Assembly (NCBI GenBank): GCA_964647585.1
Contig: CAZYGG010000002.1
Coordinates: forward strand, 62,001 to 126,000
DNA length: 64,000 bases
Source of the DNA: CAJINA01 sp964647585
GTDB taxonomy: Bacteria; Desulfobacterota; Desulfobacteria; Desulfobacterales; CAJINA01
Direction: 5' to 3'
Positions within the stretch are counted from its first letter, which is position 1; the number at the start of each line of letters is the position of its first letter. A program made the position numbers and the translations under genes. The notes under the pieces were generated by a model. The model was not told where the DNA came from, did not search any database, and worked only from the letters and a program-made list of their open reading frames with translations. Positions 32,950 to 39,818 of the stretch are shown here, one piece after another.

Positions 32950-33162
32950 ATGAAATTCAGAACCCTGACATTGAGACAGGCCAAGGAAAGACATCCGGAC
33001 TGTTTCCTGGAATTGAAGATGCGGACCACTTCCGACGGCATTCCGGAACATGAAGCCCTGCCGGTGGCCGCGATGCCGGCGATCTTCGTCTGGCCGGATA
33101 AGCAGGCCGCCGCCGGAGACGAATCACGCTGCGTGGTCATCTACTGGCTGGATGAGCGCTAA
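32950..33162 (+). CDS. Small conserved hypothetical protein
   Basis: A 70-residue soluble protein starting 4 bases after nudC, with AGGAAAG upstream in the nudC end. It reads LRQAKERHPDCFLELKMRTTSDGIPEHEALPVAAMPAIFVWPD ... CVVIYWLDER. No known domain or motif is recognised. Tight coupling to nudC suggests cotranscription. Function unknown. Confidence 0.6.
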   Translation: MKFRTLTLRQAKERHPDCFLELKMRTTSDGIPEHEALPVAAMPAIFVWPDKQAAAGDESRCVVIYWLDER

Positions 33163-33337
33163 TACCCACAAGTTTCCATTTTTCTCGCCCCATTCCTTCA
33201 GAAGGGTTGTCATAAAAACCGCCCCCGGCTTGTAAGGACCGATAGCGCCTTTCATAGAATTTTTCAATACCACTAAAAGATTATATCGATATTATCTATT
33301 TGACCCATTTAAAGATGCCGGGGTATTAGGTGTCGGA

Positions 33338-33439
33338 GCCTTTTTGAGCATATTCCCAAAAAGGCAAGCGGGGTTCCTGAGATCATTACCCCGCTTGGAG
33401 AAGAAAGAGGACCGCGTCGTAGAACGGGCTTGTCCGTTC
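33338..33439 (+). promoter_or_regulatory. Hairpin-rich leader of the selenium operon
   Basis: Three stem-loops stand in series ahead of the yedE-like gene. GCCTTTTTG (33338-33346) pairs with CAAAAAGGC (33357-33365). Immediately after, AAGCGGGGT (33366-33374) pairs with ACCCCGCTT (33388-33396). GAACGG (33422-33427) pairs with CCGTTC (33434-33439). The first two perfect 9-bp stems abut one another and none is followed by a T run. The start codon is about 45 bases beyond the last. This could be a regulatory leader; no known riboswitch is recognised. The rest of 33163-33484 shows no gene. Confidence 0.45.
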
Positions 33440-33484
33440 AGCGGATGATAACGGGGTACACAAATAGCTAGGGAGGAAAGGACT

Positions 33485-34573
33485 TTGCAGAAGAAAAACG
33501 TGTTTGCTACCAGGTGGGGGATCATCGGGGTCGGGGCGCTGATCGGGCTTCTGGCCCCCTTGCTGCAGAAACTCGGCAATCCGGGCAATATGGGAATCTG
33601 CGTGGCCTGTTTCGAGCGGGACATTGCCGGTGCGCTTGGCCTTCACCGGGCGGGGGTGGTGCAGTACATCCGCCCCGAGATTATCGGGTTTGTGATCGGT
33701 TCCCTGATCGCTGCTTATCTTTTCAAGGAGTTCCGGCCCAGGGTCGGGTCGGCCCCCATTGTCCGGTTTGTGCTGGGTGCTTTTGCCATGATCGGCGCCC
33801 TGGTTTTTCTGGGTTGCCCCTGGCGGGCCGCTCTGCGGCTGGCCGGCGGTGACGGCAATGCCATTTTAGGCCTGCTGGGCCTGACCTGCGGTATCTGGAT
33901 CGGCACCCTTTTTCTCAAGAAGGGGTACAACCTGGGGCGCACCTATACCACCCACACCACGGTCGGATGGATGCTGCCGCTGATGATGGCTGGTTTTCTG
34001 GCGCTGATGTTTGTTTACCCGCAGGTGGCGGGGGAGAACAAGAGCGGGGTGCTGTTCTACAGCTTGAAGGGCCCCGGCGCCATGCACGCGCCCCTGCTTC
34101 TGGCAGTGGCAACCGGACTGGGGATCGGTTTTCTGGCCCAGCGCAGCCGGTTTTGTACCATGGGCGCCATTCGTGATGTGGTGCTGTTTGGCCAGACCCA
34201 CCTGATGAGCGGTTTCATCAGCCTGGTCGTGGTCGCTTTTCTGGCCAACCTGGCTTTAGGGCAGTTCAAGGCGGGCTTTGCCGGGCAGCCGGTGGCGCAC
34301 AGTCTGCACATCTGGAATTTCTTCGGCATGACCCTGGCCGGGCTCGCCTTTGCCCTGGCCGGCGGGTGCCCCGGACGGCAGCTGTTTTTAGCCGGTGAAG
34401 GGGACGGGGATGCCGCTGTATTTGTGATGGGAATGATTGTGGGGGCGGGATTCGCCCATAATTTCGGCCTGGCCAGTTCCCCTAAAGGGGTGGGGCCCCA
34501 TGGCATTGCCGCCGTCGTAATCGGAATGATAGTTTGTCTTTTTATCGGGTTTACCATGAGAAAGAAAATATAA
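33485..34573 (+). CDS. yedE: YedE-type selenium transporter
   Basis: A 362-residue membrane protein of the YeeE/YedE (sulf-transp) family. There are about ten hydrophobic segments. The two family repeats each bring a Cys: NMGICVACFERDIAGALG (about 36-53), FLGCPWRAALRLAGGDGN (about 100-117), RSRFCTMGAIRDVVLFG (about 220-236) and AGGCPGRQLFLAGEGDGDAAVFV (about 297-319). Such conserved Cys guide thio- or selenium compounds through the membrane. Start is TTG after GGGAGGAAAGGA. Being first in an operon with tusA-like, selD and yedF genes marks it as the YedE candidate selenium importer rather than a thiosulfate carrier (context inference). Confidence 0.88.
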   Translation: MQKKNVFATRWGIIGVGALIGLLAPLLQKLGNPGNMGICVACFERDIAGALGLHRAGVVQYIRPEIIGFVIGSLIAAYLFKEFRPRVGSAPIVRFVLGAFAMIGALVFLGCPWRAALRLAGGDGNAILGLLGLTCGIWIGTLFLKKGYNLGRTYTTHTTVGWMLPLMMAGFLALMFVYPQVAGENKSGVLFYSLKGPGAMHAPLLLAVATGLGIGFLAQRSRFCTMGAIRDVVLFGQTHLMSGFISLVVVAFLANLALGQFKAGFAGQPVAHSLHIWNFFGMTLAGLAFALAGGCPGRQLFLAGEGDGDAAVFVMGMIVGAGFAHNFGLASSPKGVGPHGIAAVVIGMIVCLFIGFTMRKKI

Positions 34574-34584
34574 GGAGGTGCCGC

Positions 34585-34803
34585 ATGGCAACAACAGTCG
34601 ATGCCCGGGGGCTTTCCTGTCCCCAGCCGGTGATTATGACCCTGGATGAAATCAAAACCAGACAGGAGAAAGAGATCATCGTGCTGGTAGATACGGATAC
34701 ATCAAAGGAAAATGTGACGCGGGCCGCTGAAAGCCAGGGGTGCCGCGTGGACGATGTCGCCCCGGAAGGGGAAGGCTATCGCGTCACGATCAAAAAGGAC
34801 TAG
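34585..34803 (+). CDS. TusA/SirA-like sulfur/selenium carrier protein
   Basis: A 72-residue TusA-fold protein with the signature DARGLSCPQPVIMTLDEIK (Cys13 in the CPxP motif), then ENVTRAAESQGCRVDD. TusA proteins carry sulfur as a persulfide; members in selenium operons are proposed to carry reduced selenium. AAGGAGGTG stands right before the ATG. It follows yedE by 11 bases and precedes the DUF3343 gene by 2 bases, so it belongs to the operon. A second copy of this fold is the N-terminus of YedF downstream. Confidence 0.88.
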   Translation: MATTVDARGLSCPQPVIMTLDEIKTRQEKEIIVLVDTDTSKENVTRAAESQGCRVDDVAPEGEGYRVTIKKD

Positions 34804-34805
34804 GT

Positions 34806-35351
34806 ATGTTCGGTTTTTTCGGGAAGCGTAAACGTCGGCGGACACAAACAAAAGGGCGCGGCTCGGTGGATCGCGGGATTCTGGTTTTCGAAAATACCAG
34901 CGATGTGATCCAGGCGGAACGGGTGCTCAAGCAGGCCGACTGGACCGTTCGGGTCATGGGCCCGCCGCCGGAAATTCAGACCGGCTGTGACCTGGTGATC
35001 GAATTCCCGCTGATCGAGGAGTTGAACATCCTGCGGGAAATTGAGGCCGCGGACATCGAAGTGACGCAGGTGGTCCCGGTAACGGCCCCCCTGCTGGAGC
35101 CCGTCAGCCTCTTTCATACCCGGGATTTTGGTGATTACCTGATGGTGCGGGCGGCGAACATGAAGATTACCGTTTCCAAAAAAGATCTGAAAATTGTCAA
35201 CGTTTCCGGCGGGGGATGTCCGGATGTGCCTTACCTGGCTCAGGAGATGGTCGGCAGGACCTTGTCGGCGGCGCCCAGGCCCCGGGATCTGGGGCATACC
35301 CTCTGTGGATATGCCCTCGATCTGGCTTATGGAGAATTATGTCGAAAATGA
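34806..35351 (+). CDS. DUF3343 domain protein of selenium cluster
   Basis: ATG at 34806 gives 181 residues. A basic start (KRKRRRTQTKGRG) precedes a DUF3343 domain (GILVFENTSDVIQAERVLK ... RVMGPPPEIQTGCDLVIEFPL, about 20-75). The C-terminal half adds MKITVSKKDLKIVNVSGGGCPDVPYLAQEMVGR, with Cys in GGGCPDVP, and ALDLAYGELC. DUF3343 proteins recur near yedF and selD and are thought to be sulfur/selenium carriers, which is not shown experimentally here. The gene overlaps the next by 13 bases. Confidence 0.78.
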   Translation: MFGFFGKRKRRRTQTKGRGSVDRGILVFENTSDVIQAERVLKQADWTVRVMGPPPEIQTGCDLVIEFPLIEELNILREIEAADIEVTQVVPVTAPLLEPVSLFHTRDFGDYLMVRAANMKITVSKKDLKIVNVSGGGCPDVPYLAQEMVGRTLSAAPRPRDLGHTLCGYALDLAYGELCRK

Positions 35352-36253
35352 TGGGCATCGTGGGCACCGTGCCCGACCGGGAGTTTCCGTTGACCCATGG
35401 AAAGGTTCGCCTGGCAGACGGACGCCTGCGAATTGACGGCCGGGAGGTGGCGGTAAACCGGGGCACGCCCGCATTGCTGGCCGCGGCCATCCAGGCTGCC
35501 GAGTGGCTGGAAGGTCCCGATATCTACGCCTTTCTGGTCGGAGATATCGGCCGGGGAGGCGGCAGCCGGTCGCTGTATGCATTTTTGGAACAGCACCTGC
35601 CGGCATTCGACCTGGGTGTGCTGGCCTTTCACTACCTCCAGCCGGACGTGGACTGGCATAACCGGGTGCTGTTTGCGGTGGACGCCATTCCGCAACGTCC
35701 GGTTTTGATCGCCGATGCCGGGTTCATGTATGCCGCGAAAATGAGCGGCCAGGCCGGACAGTATGACCTGTTCACCCCGGATCGGGGCGAACTGGCTTTT
35801 CTGGCGGACGAACTGGCCCCGCATCCCTTCTATACACGAGGATTTATTTTGCACCAGAACCAGGATGTCCCCGACCTGATCCGGCGGGCGTATACACACA
35901 AAAATGGGGCCGCCTATCTTCTGGTGAAGGGCGCGGTGGATTATCTGGCCAATGAAAAGCAGGTGATCGCAAGCGTGGCCAGCCCGGCTCACAGCGCCAT
36001 GGAGGCCATCGGCGGTACCGGCGATACCCTCACCGGTTTGCTGGCAGCTTTATGTGCGGCCGGTTACAGCCGGACGAACGCCGCCCTTGTGGCCGCGTTG
36101 ACCAACCGGTTGACCGGGCAGTATGTGAATCCGAGCCCGGCCACCCAGGTTGCAGAACTGATTGACAAAATTCCGCAGGCATTGTCTAAGGCAATAAACG
36201 GATACCGGAAGGGGGATTCAAATGGCGGATGCCGGGAAAATAAGACTGACTGA
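35339..36253 (+). CDS. Carbohydrate-kinase-fold protein (NAD(P)HX dehydratase-like) of selenium cluster
   Basis: ATG at 35339 with GGAG four bases upstream gives a 304-residue protein overlapping the DUF3343 gene. The C-terminal part has the ATP-site signature of the ribokinase/YjeF-C fold, GGTGDTLTGLLAALCAAGYS (about 222-241), with FTPDRGELAFLADELAP (about 141-157) like LTPHPGE and LLVKGAVDYLA like the KG-T strand. DIGRGGGSRSLY near residue 60 is distinctive. It is only distantly like Nnr dehydratase domains and has no epimerase domain. It precedes selD, which starts inside its last codons (32-base overlap). A kinase acting on a selenium intermediate is an idea only; the true substrate is unknown. 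Confidence 0.68.
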   Translation: MSKMMGIVGTVPDREFPLTHGKVRLADGRLRIDGREVAVNRGTPALLAAAIQAAEWLEGPDIYAFLVGDIGRGGGSRSLYAFLEQHLPAFDLGVLAFHYLQPDVDWHNRVLFAVDAIPQRPVLIADAGFMYAAKMSGQAGQYDLFTPDRGELAFLADELAPHPFYTRGFILHQNQDVPDLIRRAYTHKNGAAYLLVKGAVDYLANEKQVIASVASPAHSAMEAIGGTGDTLTGLLAALCAAGYSRTNAALVAALTNRLTGQYVNPSPATQVAELIDKIPQALSKAINGYRKGDSNGGCRENKTD

Positions 36254-37271
36254 AACCGTGGCCGGGGCCGGGTGAGCGTCCAAGCTCTCTCCAGGGGACC
36301 TGGACCAGGCACTTTGCGGACTGGACTTTCCCGAAGACTCCAGCGTGCTGGTGGGGTTGGGAACGGCCGACGATGCGGGCGTCTACAAAATCTCCGATGA
36401 CCTGGCCCTGATCCAGACCGTCGACTTTTTTACACCCATCGTGGACGACCCGTTCGATTTCGGCCGCATCGCGGCCGCCAACGCCCTGTCCGACGTGTAT
36501 GCCATGGGCGGCACCCCGAAGACCGCCCTGAACCTCGTGGCCTATCCCATGGAGAAACTGGGCAAGGAGATCCTGCGGGAGGTGCTGGCCGGCGGGATCG
36601 AGAAGATTAAAGAAGCGCAGACGGTCCTCATCGGCGGCCACAGCATCGAAGATAATGAATTCAAGTACGGGTTGTCGGTCACGGGATTTGTGCATCCCCA
36701 ACAGATATTGACCAATCAGGGTCTGCAGCCCGGAGACCACCTTTTGCTTACCAAACCACTGGGCACCGGCATTATCAATACGGCCGCCAAAGGCAAGCTG
36801 GCCGCAGTGGAAACCATTGCCCGGGTAACAGACCTTATGGCAGCCCTGAATAAAAGTGCCGCGGAAGTCTTGCAGGAATTCCCGGTGACAGCCTGTACCG
36901 ATGTTACCGGTTTCGGACTTTTGGGGCACTTGGCGGAGATGGTGCTGGGTACGGGTGTCGGCGTGACCATCGATAGTCGGGCCGTTCCCATGTTGCCCGA
37001 GGCGCTGGAATTTGCAGCCATGGGGTTCGTGCCGGGCGGCGCCCATCGCAACCGTACTTACCGGGAATCCATGGTGCGGCTGGCACCGGAAGTGAGCCCG
37101 GTGGTTCGGGATGTGCTGTTCGACCCCCAGACGTCCGGCGGCCTGCTGTTTGGCTGCAATGCAAAAGAGGCCCGGGAAATACACGATCGCCTGGTGGATG
37201 CCGGTGTGGAAGACACCGCCGTCATCGGCCGGGTGTCGGATGATGAAGCTGAGCTGATCCAAGTTACCTGA
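36222..37271 (+). CDS. selD: Selenophosphate synthetase SelD, a selenoprotein
   Basis: SelD makes selenophosphate from selenide and ATP. The frame opens at ATG 36222 and reads IRLTETVAGAG, then TGA at 36273-36275, then ASKLSPGDLDQAL, continuing 331 residues to the stop. The TGA falls on the catalytic site: E. coli has GAGCGCK here, so codon 18 is read as selenocysteine in place of Cys17 and Ser20 replaces Cys19. The rest matches SelD: ADDAGVYKISDDLALIQTVDFFTPIVDDP, FGRIAAANALSDVYAMGG, IGGHSIEDNEFKYGLSVTG, TKPLGTGIINTA, CTDVTGFGLLGHL and FDPQTSGGLL. A tool treating TGA as stop would call a truncated start near 36345. It overlaps the preceding gene by 32 bases. Confidence 0.93.
36273..36304 (+). 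promoter_or_regulatory. Sec codon and candidate bacterial SECIS hairpin in selD
   Basis: After the TGA (36273-36275), 14 bases downstream, TCCAG (36290-36294) pairs with CTGGA (36300-36304) around a GGGAC loop. This is the right region for a bacterial SECIS element, which lies within the coding sequence just 3' of UGA. The stem is short and the resemblance to the E. coli fdhF element is loose. Confidence 0.5.
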
Positions 37272-37285
37272 AAAAGGAGTTGCAG

Positions 37286-37900
37286 ATGCCCAAAAGATTG
37301 GATGCGCGCGGCCTGTCCTGTCCGGCGCCGGTGCTGATGACCAAGGACGCTGTTGAAAAGGAAAACCTGGCGGAGGTAGAGGTCCTGGTGGACAACGCGG
37401 CCGCACGGGAAAACGTCACGCGTTTCCTGGCATCACAGAATTTTTCCGTCAACGCGGCCCCGGAAGGGAACGATTTCAAAGTGAGCGCTCATCGCGAAGG
37501 TGACGGGCCGGCGGCCGATTCGGCCACGAAACCTTTACCCCGACCGGCCGAGACCGAGAGGCCGCAGAGAATCATGGTCATGATGACCAACGACCGTATG
37601 GGGGCTGGCGACGACGATCTGGGAAAAAAGCTGGCTATCAGTTTCATCAAGACCCTCAAGGAGCTGGGGGATGAACTCTGGCGGTTGGTATTCGTTAACA
37701 ACGGCGTCAAGTTGACAATCGACGGCGCTCCGGTACTGGAGGACCTGCAGGCCTATGAAAAGGATGGCCTTACCATCCTGGTCTGTGGTACCTGCCTGAC
37801 CCATTTCGACCTGCTGGAGGCCAAGAAGGTCGGGCAGACCACCAACATGCTGGATATCGTGACGGCCATGCAGTTGGCGGATAAGGTGGTCAGTATCTAG
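37286..37900 (+). CDS. yedF: Selenium metabolism protein YedF
   Basis: ATG at 37286 with AAGGAG upstream gives 204 residues. The N-terminal TusA-like domain has LDARGLSCPAPVLMTKDAV (Cys in CPxP) and ARENVTRFLASQ. After a Pro/Thr linker (about 72-92) comes the DsrE-like domain typical of YedF: RIMVMMTNDRMGAGDDDLGKKLAISFIKTLKEL, LVFVNNGVKLTIDGAPVLEDLQAYEKDGLTILVCGTCLTHFDLLE. The Cys in CGTCLTHF is conserved. It follows selD by 14 bases and ends the operon. YedF is proposed to be a selenium carrier. A hairpin-like GC-rich stretch follows before the kinase gene. Confidence 0.93.
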   Translation: MPKRLDARGLSCPAPVLMTKDAVEKENLAEVEVLVDNAAARENVTRFLASQNFSVNAAPEGNDFKVSAHREGDGPAADSATKPLPRPAETERPQRIMVMMTNDRMGAGDDDLGKKLAISFIKTLKELGDELWRLVFVNNGVKLTIDGAPVLEDLQAYEKDGLTILVCGTCLTHFDLLEAKKVGQTTNMLDIVTAMQLADKVVSI

Positions 37901-37994
37901 TTGAGCAGGTGGTACGCTTGCCGATGAAAAGACCGGGCATCATTGCCAAAAGCCGGGCGCGGCCTTGCAGGGCATCCCGGGTTTGATCCGGAAT

Positions 37995-39818
37995 CTATTG
38001 CAACGGTAGACGGATGGTAAACGTGGAGCCCTGCCCTAGTTCGGATTCTGCGTTAATTTCTCCGTTGTGGTTGCTTTTGATGATGAAATAGGAGACCGAC
38101 AGGCCGAGGCCGGTGCCGGTTCGGGGGCCCTTGGTCGTGAAAAAGGGCTCGAAGATATGCTTGAGGGTTTCCGTCTCGATACCGGTGCCGTTATCCGCAA
38201 GCTCTATTGCGGCCCACTTCTCTTCCACCCATGTTCGCAGGTCAATTTGAGGTAAAAAGTGTTCCCTCTGGATGTCGCGCAGGGCATAGGCCGCATTCAT
38301 GAGAAGATTCAGCAGGACCTGCTGGATTTCGTTGGGGTGGCAAAGCACGTTTGGAAGGTCCGGGGCGCAGACTTTTACAACTTTGATATGCTTGAAATCA
38401 TAGTGTTTTTTTAGGTTATAGTCTTTGGAGACCATTTCCAGGGCCTCATCGATGAGCAGGTTTAAATCAGAAGGGGTTTTGTCGTCATCGTGTTTCCGGC
38501 TGAATTGCAGCATGTCGGCCACGATTTTTGCAGCCCGGCTGCCGGCCTCGCTGATCCCGTCGACATATTCCAGTATTTTTCGTTCGTGCAGATAGCGGTT
38601 GATAGCGTCCAGCTCCAGCCCCAACTTTTGGGCCGTTGCCAGGTTACCGGGGATGTCGCCGGACAGGCGCCGTTTTGTGTTCTGGACACATTGGACGATG
38701 ATGCCTAAAGGATTATTGATCTCGTGACCCATCCCGGCCGCCAGACCGCCCACCGTTGCCATTTTTTCAGTTTCCATCATCAGTTCCCGGGATTTGCGCT
38801 GTTCAGTGATATCGGTAGCGATTTCCATCCGTGCCAGCCTTCCGTCAACCCACTGGATCGCCTGTTCCCGGGATTCATACCACTGGCCATCATCCGGGTT
38901 GTGGAACTCATGGATATGCACCCCGGTCGGTTTGCCCTGCGTGTCGGTCAACAGGTGGTTGGTACAAAAGTTACAGGGGCCGTCGAATCTTGGGTGAAAA
39001 GTCTTCCAGCAGATTTGACCGGTGACATCCCCGAATTGGTCTTTTATCTTCTGGTTTGTATAGAGGATTTCATAGGTCTGCAGATCGGCTACATAGACAG
39101 CGGAGCCCAGGCTGTCCATGACCGTGGCAAAGCGCAAGTTGGCGGCTGCCAGGTCCGTGTTTCTATCCTGCAGTTCTTTTTCAGCCTGTGCCAGTTTCTC
39201 GATATCCTCTTCGGCCCTGTCCAGAGCGCGCGTGTTGACGGCGATGACGTTATAAGCGATGACGCTGATGAAAATGAAGACAATGGTATTGTCGACAAAA
39301 TAGTCAAGCACCTCAAAGTCTGAAAGCCCCAATTCGTTTCTAACAATAAAAAGAAAAATGAACAGCAGGCTTTCGTTGATGACGAAATAGAATAAAATCG
39401 TGCCTTTTTGCCTGTAGATAACCAGGGCGGTCAAGGTCATGATGCCCATGATGTATACGATGGTATCCAGGCGGGCCACTGCGCCGAATCGATCCGCGAA
39501 AAGAATTGTCCAGGCCAGCACCAGCGCAATCACAATGGCAAGGTGGGCCGCGGTTTCGTAGAGTCCTTTTGTAAGGAGCCAGAGTGCGGCGGCGAAAAGA
39601 AAGATCCCGACCACTATTGGTATGAGAATGTAGAGATTAACTCTTTCGACACTGACCTGCAGGTAATAGCTATAAATCAGCACAACCGGCAAAAGACAAA
39701 GAACGGCCAGGAAGGCCACGGCCAGAACCCGAGCCTTCTGCTGAAGGACAAAATCATCATCGCGGTAGTTCTTCAATAATTTGTCTATGGTCTTCAAAAT
39801 ACGCTTCCCATCAGTCAC
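37995..39818 (-). CDS. Membrane PAS-sensor histidine kinase
   Basis: The start is placed at GTG 39818 (or TTG 39797), giving about 607 residues; the longer open frame runs into the ettA gene. Order: six to seven membrane segments (about 30-200), a coiled-coil (LDRAEEDIEKLAQAEKELQDRN), a PAS domain at about 235-345 containing QICWKTFHPRFDGPCNFCTNHLL, then HisKA with the phospho-acceptor His in AAGMGHEINNPLGIIVQ, and HATPase with N box NEIQQVLLNLLMNAAYAL, NGTGIE and TGLGLS. The three Cys in the PAS domain suggest redox or metal sensing (inference). No response regulator is adjacent, so it is an orphan. It overlaps the end of ettA by a few bases. Confidence 0.85.
   Translation of the reverse strand: MTDGKRILKTIDKLLKNYRDDDFVLQQKARVLAVAFLAVLCLLPVVLIYSYYLQVSVERVNLYILIPIVVGIFLFAAALWLLTKGLYETAAHLAIVIALVLAWTILFADRFGAVARLDTIVYIMGIMTLTALVIYRQKGTILFYFVINESLLFIFLFIVRNELGLSDFEVLDYFVDNTIVFIFISVIAYNVIAVNTRALDRAEEDIEKLAQAEKELQDRNTDLAAANLRFATVMDSLGSAVYVADLQTYEILYTNQKIKDQFGDVTGQICWKTFHPRFDGPCNFCTNHLLTDTQGKPTGVHIHEFHNPDDGQWYESREQAIQWVDGRLARMEIATDITEQRKSRELMMETEKMATVGGLAAGMGHEINNPLGIIVQCVQNTKRRLSGDIPGNLATAQKLGLELDAINRYLHERKILEYVDGISEAGSRAAKIVADMLQFSRKHDDDKTPSDLNLLIDEALEMVSKDYNLKKHYDFKHIKVVKVCAPDLPNVLCHPNEIQQVLLNLLMNAAYALRDIQREHFLPQIDLRTWVEEKWAAIELADNGTGIETETLKHIFEPFFTTKGPRTGTGLGLSVSYFIIKSNHNGEINAESELGQGSTFTIRLPLQ

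Noticed and set aside
36345..37271. SelD starting downstream of the TGA
   Set aside because: It would lack the catalytic loop and the first 41 residues, which are conserved in this frame.
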